Shown piece by piece: positions 1 to 5,723 of a stretch of 5,723 bases of DNA (positions are counted from its first letter, which is position 1; the number at the start of each line of letters is the position of its first letter). The position numbers were made by a program, and so were the translations under genes. The notes below the pieces were generated by a model. It had not been told where the DNA came from. It worked only from the letters and a program-made list of their open reading frames with translations, and searched no databases. Source of the stretch: Gammaproteobacteria bacterium (GTDB taxonomy: Bacteria > Pseudomonadota > Gammaproteobacteria > SG8-11); the NCBI GenBank assembly GCA_016200445.1, contig JACQEQ010000404.1:1-5723 (forward strand), written 5' to 3'.

Positions 1-1100
1 AAGATGACAAGCACAAAACTCGCCTTGGTGAGTTATGCAAAAATTGTCATGTCGAGGAAGCCTGGAAAACGTCGCGATTTGATCACGACAAAACCAATTT
101 CAAATTAAAAGAACGGCACAAAGATGTTGTGTGTGCTGATTGTCACCCCAATGAACGCTACGCAAATTCGCCGACAAATTGTTTTTTTTGCCATGAAATG
201 GATGATACCCATGCGGGAAATCATGGTAAGAAGTGTGACACCTGTCACTCCGAAGCGGGCTGGTTCAAGATTAAATTCAACCACGACAAAGATACCAAGT
301 TTGAACTCAAAGAAGTGCACGGCAAATTGGCGTGCAAAGATTGTCACGGTGGCAACGTTTACGAAAAACGCTTAAAAACCGATTGTTTTTCGTGTCACGA
401 AGCCAGTGACAAGCACAAAGGGCAATATGGCAAGGACTGTCAGAAGTGTCACACCGTAAAGAGTTGGGCCCGAACCGAGTTCGAGCATAACGAAGATACC
501 AACTTCAATTTGCGTGGTGGGCACAAAAAGATCGCCTGTGAAGACTGTCATCGCGGTCTGTTATTTGAAGAGAAAATCGGCACTGCGTGTTTTACCTGCC
601 ATCGTTTCGACGATGCGCACCGCGGCCAGGAAGGCAAAACCTGCGAACGTTGTCATGATGAGCGCGGGTGGGAAACCAAGGTAGTGTTCGATCACAACAT
701 CACCAAGTTTCCTTTGAGCGGCGTTCACGTGTTTGTTACCTGTGAAGAATGCCACTCCTCGAACTCTTACAAAGACGCCGAAGTTAAATGCGTCTCTTGC
801 CATAAGAAAGATGACATACACAAAGAGCGGTTAGGGCCGAAATGCGAGTTGTGTCATGGCTCATTTGATTGGTTGGCTTGGCAGTTTGACCACGATACGC
901 AATCGGATTTTCCGCTTGATGGTAAGCACGACGGTATCGATTGCCATGCCTGTCATAAAGATAAGGTAAAGGACAAAATCGAATTGTCGATGTTGTGTTA
1001 CAGCTGCCACAAGGATGATGACGCACATAACGGAAATCTAGGTCCGCAGTGTGATAAATGTCATGTCACGTCGTCGTTTAAGAAAAAGAAGCTAAACTAA
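1..1100 (+). CDS. Multiheme c-type cytochrome with three-heme repeats, 5' end missing
   Basis: Open from the left edge (first whole codon at base 3) to the TAA at 1098-1100; 365 residues are visible and the start, with any signal peptide, lies outside. I see 16 CXXCH heme-binding motifs, and every cysteine sits in one. The protein is an array of 66-69-residue units, each with three CXXCH motifs and three further conserved histidines in DDxH, FxH and GxH contexts. This gives one candidate distal ligand per heme; one extra histidine occurs in unit 2. All hemes are therefore probably bis-His and low-spin, as in class III/c7-like cytochromes. A Trp follows the first CXXCH of each of the five whole units. 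The protein is rich in Lys, Asp and Glu and ends in a Lys-rich tail. The likely role is electron transfer in the periplasm or across the envelope; partner and electron donor are not visible. It lies 94 bases upstream of a second giant cytochrome gene, probably in the same operon. The heme-protein class is very sure, the exact family is not. Confidence 0.93.
   Translation, partial: DDKHKTRLGELCKNCHVEEAWKTSRFDHDKTNFKLKERHKDVVCADCHPNERYANSPTNCFFCHEMDDTHAGNHGKKCDTCHSEAGWFKIKFNHDKDTKFELKEVHGKLACKDCHGGNVYEKRLKTDCFSCHEASDKHKGQYGKDCQKCHTVKSWARTEFEHNEDTNFNLRGGHKKIACEDCHRGLLFEEKIGTACFTCHRFDDAHRGQEGKTCERCHDERGWETKVVFDHNITKFPLSGVHVFVTCEECHSSNSYKDAEVKCVSCHKKDDIHKERLGPKCELCHGSFDWLAWQFDHDTQSDFPLDGKHDGIDCHACHKDKVKDKIELSMLCYSCHKDDDAHNGNLGPQCDKCHVTSSFKKKKLN
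3..1097 (+). repeat. Protein-level tandem repeat: five three-heme units plus a partial sixth
   Basis: Units read as 3-200 (66 residues), 201-404 (68), 405-608 (68), 609-809 (67), 810-1016 (69) and 1017-1097 (27, one heme only). Each starts with [DS]DxH, then about 8 residues to CXXCH, a Trp, FxH, a short F-x-L stretch, GxH or a variant, CXXCH, about 12 residues and the third CXXCH. The array has no spacer. The last unit stops shortly after its first heme, so the chain ends inside a repeat. DNA similarity between units is low, so the duplications are old. Confidence 0.9.
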
Positions 1101-1194
1101 CAAATGCTTTCGCAAGGCTGTTTTAAGAATTTTGGAGTGAAGTGCGCACTGAAAAAAATAACGATTCAACTACTTGGGTTGCGGAGTGACGGAT
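1101..1194 (+). other. Short gap between the two cytochrome genes
   Basis: These 94 bases separate the stop codon of the first cytochrome from the ATG of the second. I see no convincing terminator (no strong hairpin followed by a T run) and no clear sigma-70 promoter, which favours co-transcription. A perfect 10-bp palindrome, AGTGCGCACT, lies at 1141-1150; it has no loop and may be chance. The ribosome binding site of the next gene lies at the right end. Confidence 0.6.
1183..1186 (+). promoter_or_regulatory. Ribosome binding site (GGAG) that fixes the start at 1195
   Basis: GGAG lies 8 bases before the ATG at 1195, an ideal spacing. A TTG at 1174 in the same frame would extend the protein by 7 residues, but this Shine-Dalgarno lies downstream of it. 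The ATG at 1240 has no such site. The 1195 start also gives a well-formed signal peptide. Confidence 0.75.
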
Positions 1195-4100
1195 ATGACA
1201 AACACTGGACAGGTAAAAACGTTTTCGATACTGCGTTATATGTGGCGTATCTGGTTAGTTTTTGCCACGGGCGTGTTCATGGTTGCCGCAGCGCACGCCG
1301 CCACGGTTCCAAATCAGCGTCTCGCATTTGATCACCTCACCACCGGCTACCCGTTAGTAGGTCAGCATGAGTTCGTATCCTGCGAAGCCTGCCATGTTGG
1401 CGGCGTATTCAAAGGCACACCGAAGCAATGTACCGGCTGCCACAATGGTGTAGTCGCAAGCGGTAAGCCAGCAAATCATATCCCTACCACGGCGCAATGC
1501 GATCTCTGCCATAACGTAGCGGTCAGCTTTGTTAAAAGCGCAAAAATGAATCACGCTGGGATCACTGGGTCGTGTGGAACTTGCCATAACGGCACCTTGG
1601 CAACGGGGAAAAATACTGGCCATATTTCGACTGCACTCGACTGCAACACGTGCCATACGACAATTACGTTCGCGGGCGCAAGGTTTGCGCATACTCCTGA
1701 GCAGGTCGGCACCAAGAAGTGTTTTGACTGTCACAACGGTGTCAATGCCACCGGGAAAAAGCCAACGCATATACCCTCACCCAATACCTGCGATACTTGC
1801 CATACGACTGCGGGTTGGAATTCCGCATCTTTAAAGTTTATTCACTCACCCGAACAAATCGGCACCAAGAGGTGTTCTGACTGCCACAACGGGACCACTG
1901 CAACCGGCAAAGGCCCTACGCATATCAATAGCACTAACGCGTGTGAGGCCTGTCATCAACCCAATACCGCCTGGAGTGTGAAGAAGGTGGATCACACGCA
2001 AGTCTCCGGTACGTGCGCGGCTTGCCATAACGGAACCATCGCAAGGGGTAAAGGGCCTAACCATATTCCGAGTACGCAGGAGTGTACGTATTGCCACACT
2101 GTAATTGCTTGGGAGCCGACACAATTCGATCACTCGCCCGCACAGCTTGGTGGCAGGGCGTGTTCTGTATGCCATGATGGCACCGCCGCGCGCGGTAAAG
2201 GGGCAACCCATATCAATTCGACTAACCTTTGCAGCGCTTGTCACAAACCGAATTCCGATTGGAAGGTAGTGCTATTGGGTGTTGACCACACACAAACCAT
2301 TGGCACCTGCGAGAGTTGTCATAACGGAACCAATGCGAAGACTAAATCTGCGAACCACATTGCCAGCAGCAACTTGTGTAGTACCTGTCATAAATCAACC
2401 ACTAACTGGCAAGTTGCGACGAATGCTGTGGATCACGCACAGGTGCAGGGAACCTGTGTTAGCTGCCACATTAGCGGTAACACAAAAAACGTTAAGACTT
2501 TCAAATCGACAACGCATCCCAACACGACCAATAACTGCACCGCCTGTCATGATGTTTCACCGACCCCTTGGGCAACCTATAAAAAGCCCATCAATCACGC
2601 CGAAGTTATTGGCTCGTGCGCAAATACCGGGTGCCATACGGCGCCGACGATAGGCAATACAAAATCCAGCACGCATCCAGCCACGACTAATCGCTGCGAA
2701 GCTTGTCATGCGATTCCCCCAACGTTGTGGACAGCTTATAAAAAACCCATCGACCACAAAGAAATCCTAGGGAGTTGCGTGTCCTGTCACGTCAGCGGCG
2801 GGGTCAGCCAAGGCAAAGGGCCGACGCATCCCACCACAAGTAATACTTGCCTTGCGTGTCATGCCATACCTCCGGCGAAGTGGACACCAGCGATTAAGGT
2901 TGATCACAAAGAAGTTACCGGTTCTTGCGTCAGTTGTCATGTCAGCGGCAACACCATGAACGTCAAGACCTTCAAGTCGTCGACACACCCCAGCACGAAT
3001 GACAACTGCGGTGCTTGTCACGCTGTAGCGCCGGCCAAATGGCTGCCGATATTAAAAATGGACCATACCCAAACCACAGCGACATGCATAAGCTGCCATG
3101 ACGGAGTAAGAGCAAAAGGTAAAGGTACGACCCACATCGCCACCAGCAACAATTGCACCGCATGCCACACTACGACGGCATGGCTGCCTTATCGCAAGGT
3201 TGAGCACACAGAAATACCGAACGCGGTAAGCGGACTATGTAAGGGCTGCCATAACGGAACGACCGCGAAGGGTAAGTCATCGACCCACATTGCATACGTG
3301 CCTGCCACGTTGGAGTGTATCGAGTGTCATACCACAACAGCATGGGCACCGACATTCTTTGACCATACCAAGGTCAATACCAGCAATTGCTACGGTTGCC
3401 ACAATGGCACGAATGCGCGTGGTAAAGGAGTGACACACATCGCCACCACCACGCTATGCAGTGCCTGCCATAGGCCAAGCGCAGTACCTAGCTGGTCAGC
3501 ATTTGTGGTGGATCACGCACAAGTGACGGGTTCGTGTGTGAGCTGCCATATCAGCGGCAATACGAAAAACGTCAAGACGTTCAAGTCGTCGACCCATCCC
3601 AATACGAGCAATAACTGCGTTGCTTGTCACGACAAGGCGCCGGGTAAGTGGACGCCGGTATTGAGGGTGGACCATGCCGAGGTGATCGGTAGCTGCGGCG
3701 ATGTCGGTTGCCACTCCGCGCCGACGATAGGGCAGGTCAAAACTGCGACCCATATGTCTACCAGCAACCGTTGTGATCTTTGCCATGTCACCTCGCCGTT
3801 GTTATGGAAGCCTGTGCCATCAAATAAGGTTGCTCATACACTTGGTGGAGTGCTTGGTGCTTGCTCCGGCTGCCACACGAGCGGCATGGCTTTCGGTGCT
3901 TACACAATGAAAACTTACAAATCCGTATCGCATATTCCCAGCACCAATTTGTGCGATACCTGTCATGATGCGCCCCCTGGTGGTGCCGGTTGGCGGGCGG
4001 TGATTGTTGATCACGCACAGATTACAGGTGTGAACGTGTGTACGAGCTGTCATAGCAAGTCGGCGACGCACCCGAATACGACCAATAACTGCACGAAATG

Positions 4101-4509
4101 CCATTCAAGTGGACCGCCCGGCAAATGGAAACCCGCACTCAGAGTCGACCATGCTGAAGTTCTTGGTTCATGCAGCTCATGTCATAACGGTATCAATGCT
4201 AAAGGCAAGGGCACGAGCCACTTCATCACGACGGCGGAGTGCACGACATGCCACACCGTTAGTGGATGGTCGCCAGTAAATTACACGCATACTCCAGGCA
4301 CTCGCTTTGTTACGCATGCGTTTAGCACGAGTTTATGCTCCAGGTGCCATACCCCGGCACCCGGGACATCGATCGCTAAAAAGCCTTACCCATATACAAT
4401 TTGTGCATCCTGCCACTACGATGACTATCTACGTGGGCATAGTGGGGCGCCGGGAAATAAATCCGATTGTCGAGGCAGTGGCTGCCACAACAGTATGTCG
4501 AAATGGTGA
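1195..4509 (+). CDS. Giant secreted multiheme cytochrome c, up to 42 hemes
   Basis: Complete gene of 1104 residues. Residues 1-35 form a Sec signal peptide: basic start, hydrophobic stretch around 16-33, then AHA before the likely cut after residue 35. There is no lipobox cysteine, so it should be a soluble periplasmic or secreted protein. From residue 63 on I count 39 CXXCH motifs plus three CX4CH at residues 475, 834 and 1092. All 84 cysteines are used by these 42 motifs. CX4CH is an accepted heme site in tetraheme cytochromes c3. The mature chain has 42 non-motif histidines, nearly all alternating with the motifs, so full bis-His coordination is plausible. Residues 45-67 copy part of the upstream cytochrome's repeat; about 63-1032 are two-heme units with CHNG, A-x-GK, HI/HP, a Trp and DH signatures; about 1033-1104 are a different C-terminal module. 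The chain is rich in Thr, Ser, Asn and Gly. Likely role: long-range electron conduction, perhaps at the cell surface. I do not recognise a named orthologue. Confidence 0.95.
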   Translation: MTNTGQVKTFSILRYMWRIWLVFATGVFMVAAAHAATVPNQRLAFDHLTTGYPLVGQHEFVSCEACHVGGVFKGTPKQCTGCHNGVVASGKPANHIPTTAQCDLCHNVAVSFVKSAKMNHAGITGSCGTCHNGTLATGKNTGHISTALDCNTCHTTITFAGARFAHTPEQVGTKKCFDCHNGVNATGKKPTHIPSPNTCDTCHTTAGWNSASLKFIHSPEQIGTKRCSDCHNGTTATGKGPTHINSTNACEACHQPNTAWSVKKVDHTQVSGTCAACHNGTIARGKGPNHIPSTQECTYCHTVIAWEPTQFDHSPAQLGGRACSVCHDGTAARGKGATHINSTNLCSACHKPNSDWKVVLLGVDHTQTIGTCESCHNGTNAKTKSANHIASSNLCSTCHKSTTNWQVATNAVDHAQVQGTCVSCHISGNTKNVKTFKSTTHPNTTNNCTACHDVSPTPWATYKKPINHAEVIGSCANTGCHTAPTIGNTKSSTHPATTNRCEACHAIPPTLWTAYKKPIDHKEILGSCVSCHVSGGVSQGKGPTHPTTSNTCLACHAIPPAKWTPAIKVDHKEVTGSCVSCHVSGNTMNVKTFKSSTHPSTNDNCGACHAVAPAKWLPILKMDHTQTTATCISCHDGVRAKGKGTTHIATSNNCTACHTTTAWLPYRKVEHTEIPNAVSGLCKGCHNGTTAKGKSSTHIAYVPATLECIECHTTTAWAPTFFDHTKVNTSNCYGCHNGTNARGKGVTHIATTTLCSACHRPSAVPSWSAFVVDHAQVTGSCVSCHISGNTKNVKTFKSSTHPNTSNNCVACHDKAPGKWTPVLRVDHAEVIGSCGDVGCHSAPTIGQVKTATHMSTSNRCDLCHVTSPLLWKPVPSNKVAHTLGGVLGACSGCHTSGMAFGAYTMKTYKSVSHIPSTNLCDTCHDAPPGGAGWRAVIVDHAQITGVNVCTSCHSKSATHPNTTNNCTKCHSSGPPGKWKPALRVDHAEVLGSCSSCHNGINAKGKGTSHFITTAECTTCHTVSGWSPVNYTHTPGTRFVTHAFSTSLCSRCHTPAPGTSIAKKPYPYTICASCHYDDYLRGHSGAPGNKSDCRGSGCHNSMSKW
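2428..2709 (+). repeat. Internal duplicated block, copy 1 (includes a CX4CH site)
   Basis: Residues 412-505. This four-heme block (CVSCH, CTACH, CX4CH, CEACH) recurs at 3508-3786 with about two-thirds identical residues by hand alignment. Both copies hold the CX4CH motif at the same place, followed by an APTIG stretch. The starts of the copies are exactly 1080 bases apart. Confidence 0.85.
2617..2637 (+). other. Non-canonical heme motif CX4CH, first
   Basis: Encodes CANTGCH at residues 475-481. It stands exactly where the alternation of non-motif His and heme motif requires a heme, between the His of INH and the His of STH. Simple CXXCH counting would miss it. Confidence 0.75.
2899..3021 (+). 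repeat. Related half-block between the two copies
   Basis: Residues 569-609 match the first half of the duplicated block (VDH, CVSCH, SGNT, NVKTFKS, THP, CXXCH) but are followed by an ordinary CHDG unit instead of the CX4CH half. This suggests the two halves can be copied separately. Confidence 0.75.
3508..3786 (+). repeat. Internal duplicated block, copy 2 (includes a CX4CH site)
   Basis: Residues 772-864, one residue shorter than copy 1, with the same order of four heme motifs. Over 26 aligned codons (2461-2538 against 3541-3618) I count 10 synonymous codon changes and only two amino-acid changes, both Thr to Ser. The duplication is therefore old and held by selection on the protein. Confidence 0.85.
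3694..3714 (+). other. Non-canonical heme motif CX4CH, second
   Basis: Encodes CGDVGCH at residues 834-840, the counterpart of the first site in the second copy of the duplicated block. The two inserted positions differ but the spacing is kept, which argues that the longer spacing is functional. Confidence 0.75.
4468..4488 (+). other. Non-canonical heme motif CX4CH, third, at the C terminus
   Basis: Encodes CRGSGCH at residues 1092-1098, only six residues before the end of the protein. Its surroundings differ from the other two. A candidate distal His lies upstream in RGH, about 15 residues away. Confidence 0.7.
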
Positions 4510-4564
4510 TCATTGCTTAACGAACGGGTATTCGCGGCATAATCTCGAGGCAGTTCTAAACCTT

Positions 4565-4593
4565 CGTCCTCTGCCCCATGTGGGCAGAGGACG
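4565..4593 (+). terminator. Perfect 12-bp hairpin after the cytochrome gene, probable terminator
   Basis: CGTCCTCTGCCC and GGGCAGAGGACG form a perfect, GC-rich 12-bp stem around a five-base loop (CATGT), 55 bases after the stop codon. No T run follows on either strand, so it is not a classical intrinsic terminator. It could still end the cytochrome transcript with help, or protect its 3' end. Confidence 0.5.
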
Positions 4594-4643
4594 TAAAGTA
4601 CGATGGGTTAGAGGTTTCTTGTGAAACTGAATCGGAAACTTTC

Positions 4644-4660
4644 ACACTAACTGTTAGTGT
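4644..4660. repeat. Perfect inverted repeat, possible operator
   Basis: ACACTAAC and GTTAGTGT are perfect 8-base arms around a single central T. The single-base spacer and AT-rich symmetry look more like a dimeric regulator site than a hairpin, although a 7-bp stem with a three-base loop is also possible. It lies about 200 bases before the peptidase start. The regulator is unknown. Confidence 0.4.
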
Positions 4661-4857
4661 TTGCTCCAATATGGCTACGCGTAAACTCTTACGGTTACTG
4701 CTACTGCTATGTGGCGTACTCTAGAGAACGCATAGAGCAATTGCTGAGACCTTCGCTACTACGTTAAGCATAGCCACGCGAACTGTGTCCTTATCTTAAC
4801 GGCATTAATGCTGTTCTGGGGTCGTGCCGAAAGTGTTGTATGGACTATTTAGCATTT

Positions 4858-5723
4858 ATGAAAATTCAATATCGTGTACACCACGCACTCACTTTTCTTG
4901 CGTTGGTATTTGCTGCTTCGGTAACAGCCGCCGCTGACACTCCGATGGCAAAATCGCTGCGCAGCCTAAACAGCGCGACGGGCGGGCAGCAGGTCGTGAC
5001 ACATCGCGAGGGGGGGTATGTTTCCCACCTCAGCGCGTTATCAAATCCGGTTCCTGAATCAAGCTCACTGCCCACTGAAGCACGCGCACGAACGTTTTTC
5101 TCTGCATATCGCGATCTTTTCCTCGACGTAAAAACCCCATTGGATTTGAGTACGGTTCAGGTATCGCCTGTTGATGTCAATGGAACCAGCCGTGTACGTT
5201 TTCAGCAGACCTTCAAAGGCATACCGGTGCGCGGCGGCGAAGCCATTGTGCATTTGAATAACACCGGTGTGACCTCGGTTCAATCCCAATTGTCGGCGGA
5301 TTTATCAAGTGTCGCTGTAACCCCGCGTATCACCGCAGGTGATGCGATTACGGCAGTACGCAGCGCGATCAAAAATCGCAATAAAAATTCCTCGGCGAGC
5401 CTCAGCGTGCCGCAGCTTGAAATTATCAATGCCGAACGCCTGCGTGGAAAACAGTTTGGCGAATCACGCCTCGCCTGGGTGATTGAAGTTATCGGCGGGC
5501 CCGATGAGTCTATTTGGGTAGATGCGCAAAGCGGACGCGTGATTTTGCAAGTGAATCGCATTGCCCATGTGTTAGCACGGGATGTAGAGGATTATAAAAC
5601 ACATTGTGACGCAGATTTGGGTACCGATATCGTCAGTTACTCGGGTAACAACTCACCGTCGGTTCCGGGTGAAGCACTATCAGCTTGGAACACAGCAGAA
5701 ATCATCCACAATTATTTTTTAAC
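4858..5723 (+). CDS. Secreted M4-type (thermolysin-like) metallopeptidase precursor, 3' end missing
   Basis: 288 codons are visible, open to the right edge. Residues 1 to about 26 are a Sec signal peptide (MKIQYR, a hydrophobic stretch at 10-22, then an Ala-rich cut site near VTAAA). Residues about 54-149 resemble the FTP propeptide of fungalysin/thermolysin: SHLSALS, EARARTFF, FQQTFKGIPVRGGEAIVHL. Residues about 158-235 resemble a PepSY domain: TAGDAI, RLAWVIEV, WVDAQSGRVI. Near the edge, AWNTAEIIHNYF fits the stretch early in M4 catalytic domains. In this family the propeptide inhibits and chaperones a zinc enzyme that degrades or processes proteins outside the cytoplasm. The HEXXH zinc motif would lie past the window, so activity cannot be judged. 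An in-frame ATG at 4840 would add six residues (MDYLAF); neither start has a strong Shine-Dalgarno, and 4858 gives the more typical signal peptide. It is probably transcribed separately from the cytochromes. Confidence 0.85.
   Translation, partial: MKIQYRVHHALTFLALVFAASVTAAADTPMAKSLRSLNSATGGQQVVTHREGGYVSHLSALSNPVPESSSLPTEARARTFFSAYRDLFLDVKTPLDLSTVQVSPVDVNGTSRVRFQQTFKGIPVRGGEAIVHLNNTGVTSVQSQLSADLSSVAVTPRITAGDAITAVRSAIKNRNKNSSASLSVPQLEIINAERLRGKQFGESRLAWVIEVIGGPDESIWVDAQSGRVILQVNRIAHVLARDVEDYKTHCDADLGTDIVSYSGNNSPSVPGEALSAWNTAEIIHNYFL

Larger units (their letters stand above)
1381..4290 (+). repeat. Protein-level array of two-heme repeats
   Basis: The typical unit is CXXCH-NG, A-x-GK(G), HI or HP, CXXCH, Trp, then DH, about 45-50 residues long and containing two hemes and two candidate distal histidines. 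Early units carry the CHNG form. From about base 2455 some units carry a longer form, CH-(I/V)SGNT followed by KTFKS and THP. The two forms are interspersed, which shows block duplication and shuffling rather than simple unit-by-unit growth. The reading frame stays open throughout. Confidence 0.9.
4510..4857. other. Non-coding gap with several inverted repeats
   Basis: I see no supported gene in these 348 bases on either strand. The left part holds a strong hairpin (4565-4593) and a 17-base palindrome (4644-4660). The right part holds a possible imperfect stem pairing CTATG at 4707-4711 with CATAG at 4731-4735, continued by CGT/ACG after a three-base bulge. Short perfect palindromes lie at 4736-4745 (AGCAATTGCT) and 4802-4811 (GCATTAATGC). 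The peptidase promoter should lie here, but I find no convincing -35/-10 pair. Confidence 0.6.

Noticed and set aside
1174..1194. In-frame TTG start seven codons upstream for the giant cytochrome
   Set aside because: The GGAG at 1183-1186 lies downstream of it and is ideally spaced for the ATG at 1195; the extra residues add a cysteine outside the signal peptide pattern.
1101..1194. Frameshift splitting one giant cytochrome gene into two
   Set aside because: The second gene has its own ribosome binding site and a clear signal peptide, and its main repeat type differs from the first gene's.
1104..1331. Small + strand frame starting just after the first cytochrome
   Set aside because: It overlaps the signal peptide region of the real gene in another frame and has no good ribosome binding site or recognisable features.
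1354..1770. Long open frame on the - strand (138 codons)
   Set aside because: It lies fully inside the cytochrome gene and, like other - strand frames here, follows from the regular Cys/His codon pattern; it has no recognisable protein features.
1381..4290. Regular spacing that could suggest a CRISPR array or DNA satellite
   Set aside because: The periodicity is in the protein; the DNA of the units varies at silent positions and the reading frame is open throughout.
4307..4624. Overlapping + strand open frame running past the cytochrome stop
   Set aside because: Most of it is the cytochrome end read in another frame, and it reads through the terminator-like hairpin; no family features.

Overview
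The window holds two consecutive multiheme c-type cytochrome genes on the + strand, a 348-base non-coding gap, and the 5' part of a secreted M4 (thermolysin-like) peptidase gene that runs off the right edge. Sec signal peptides, the very high c-heme load and the moderate base composition suggest a Gram-negative bacterium with extracellular or trans-envelope electron transfer, perhaps a proteobacterium. This is inference: there is no rRNA or other taxonomic marker.

Layout. Bases 1-1100 are the 3' part of a cytochrome built from a 66-69-residue, three-heme repeat. Five whole repeats and a sixth that stops after one heme are visible, giving 16 CXXCH motifs. After a 94-base gap with a good ribosome binding site, 1195-4509 encodes a complete 1104-residue secreted cytochrome. 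It has 39 CXXCH and three CX4CH motifs, so 42 possible hemes. Its N terminus carries a piece of the first gene's repeat and then changes to a two-heme repeat. Bases 4510-4857 carry no gene; they hold a perfect 12-bp hairpin just after the cytochrome gene and a further palindrome. From 4858 onward lies a signal peptide, an FTP propeptide and a PepSY domain; the catalytic domain would lie beyond the window.

How they may work together. In both cytochromes every cysteine lies in a heme motif, and the non-motif histidines match the hemes almost one for one (42 to 42 in the complete protein, 17 to 16 in the partial one). This points to chains of bis-His, probably low-potential hemes acting as long electron wires. 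The two genes are probably one transcription unit and could pass electrons to each other. The peptidase appears to be a separate unit. A link to cytochrome maturation is only a hypothesis, by analogy with the omcZ/ozpA pair of Geobacter. No outer-membrane porin or inner-membrane quinol oxidase gene is visible, so the full pathway cannot be assigned from this window.
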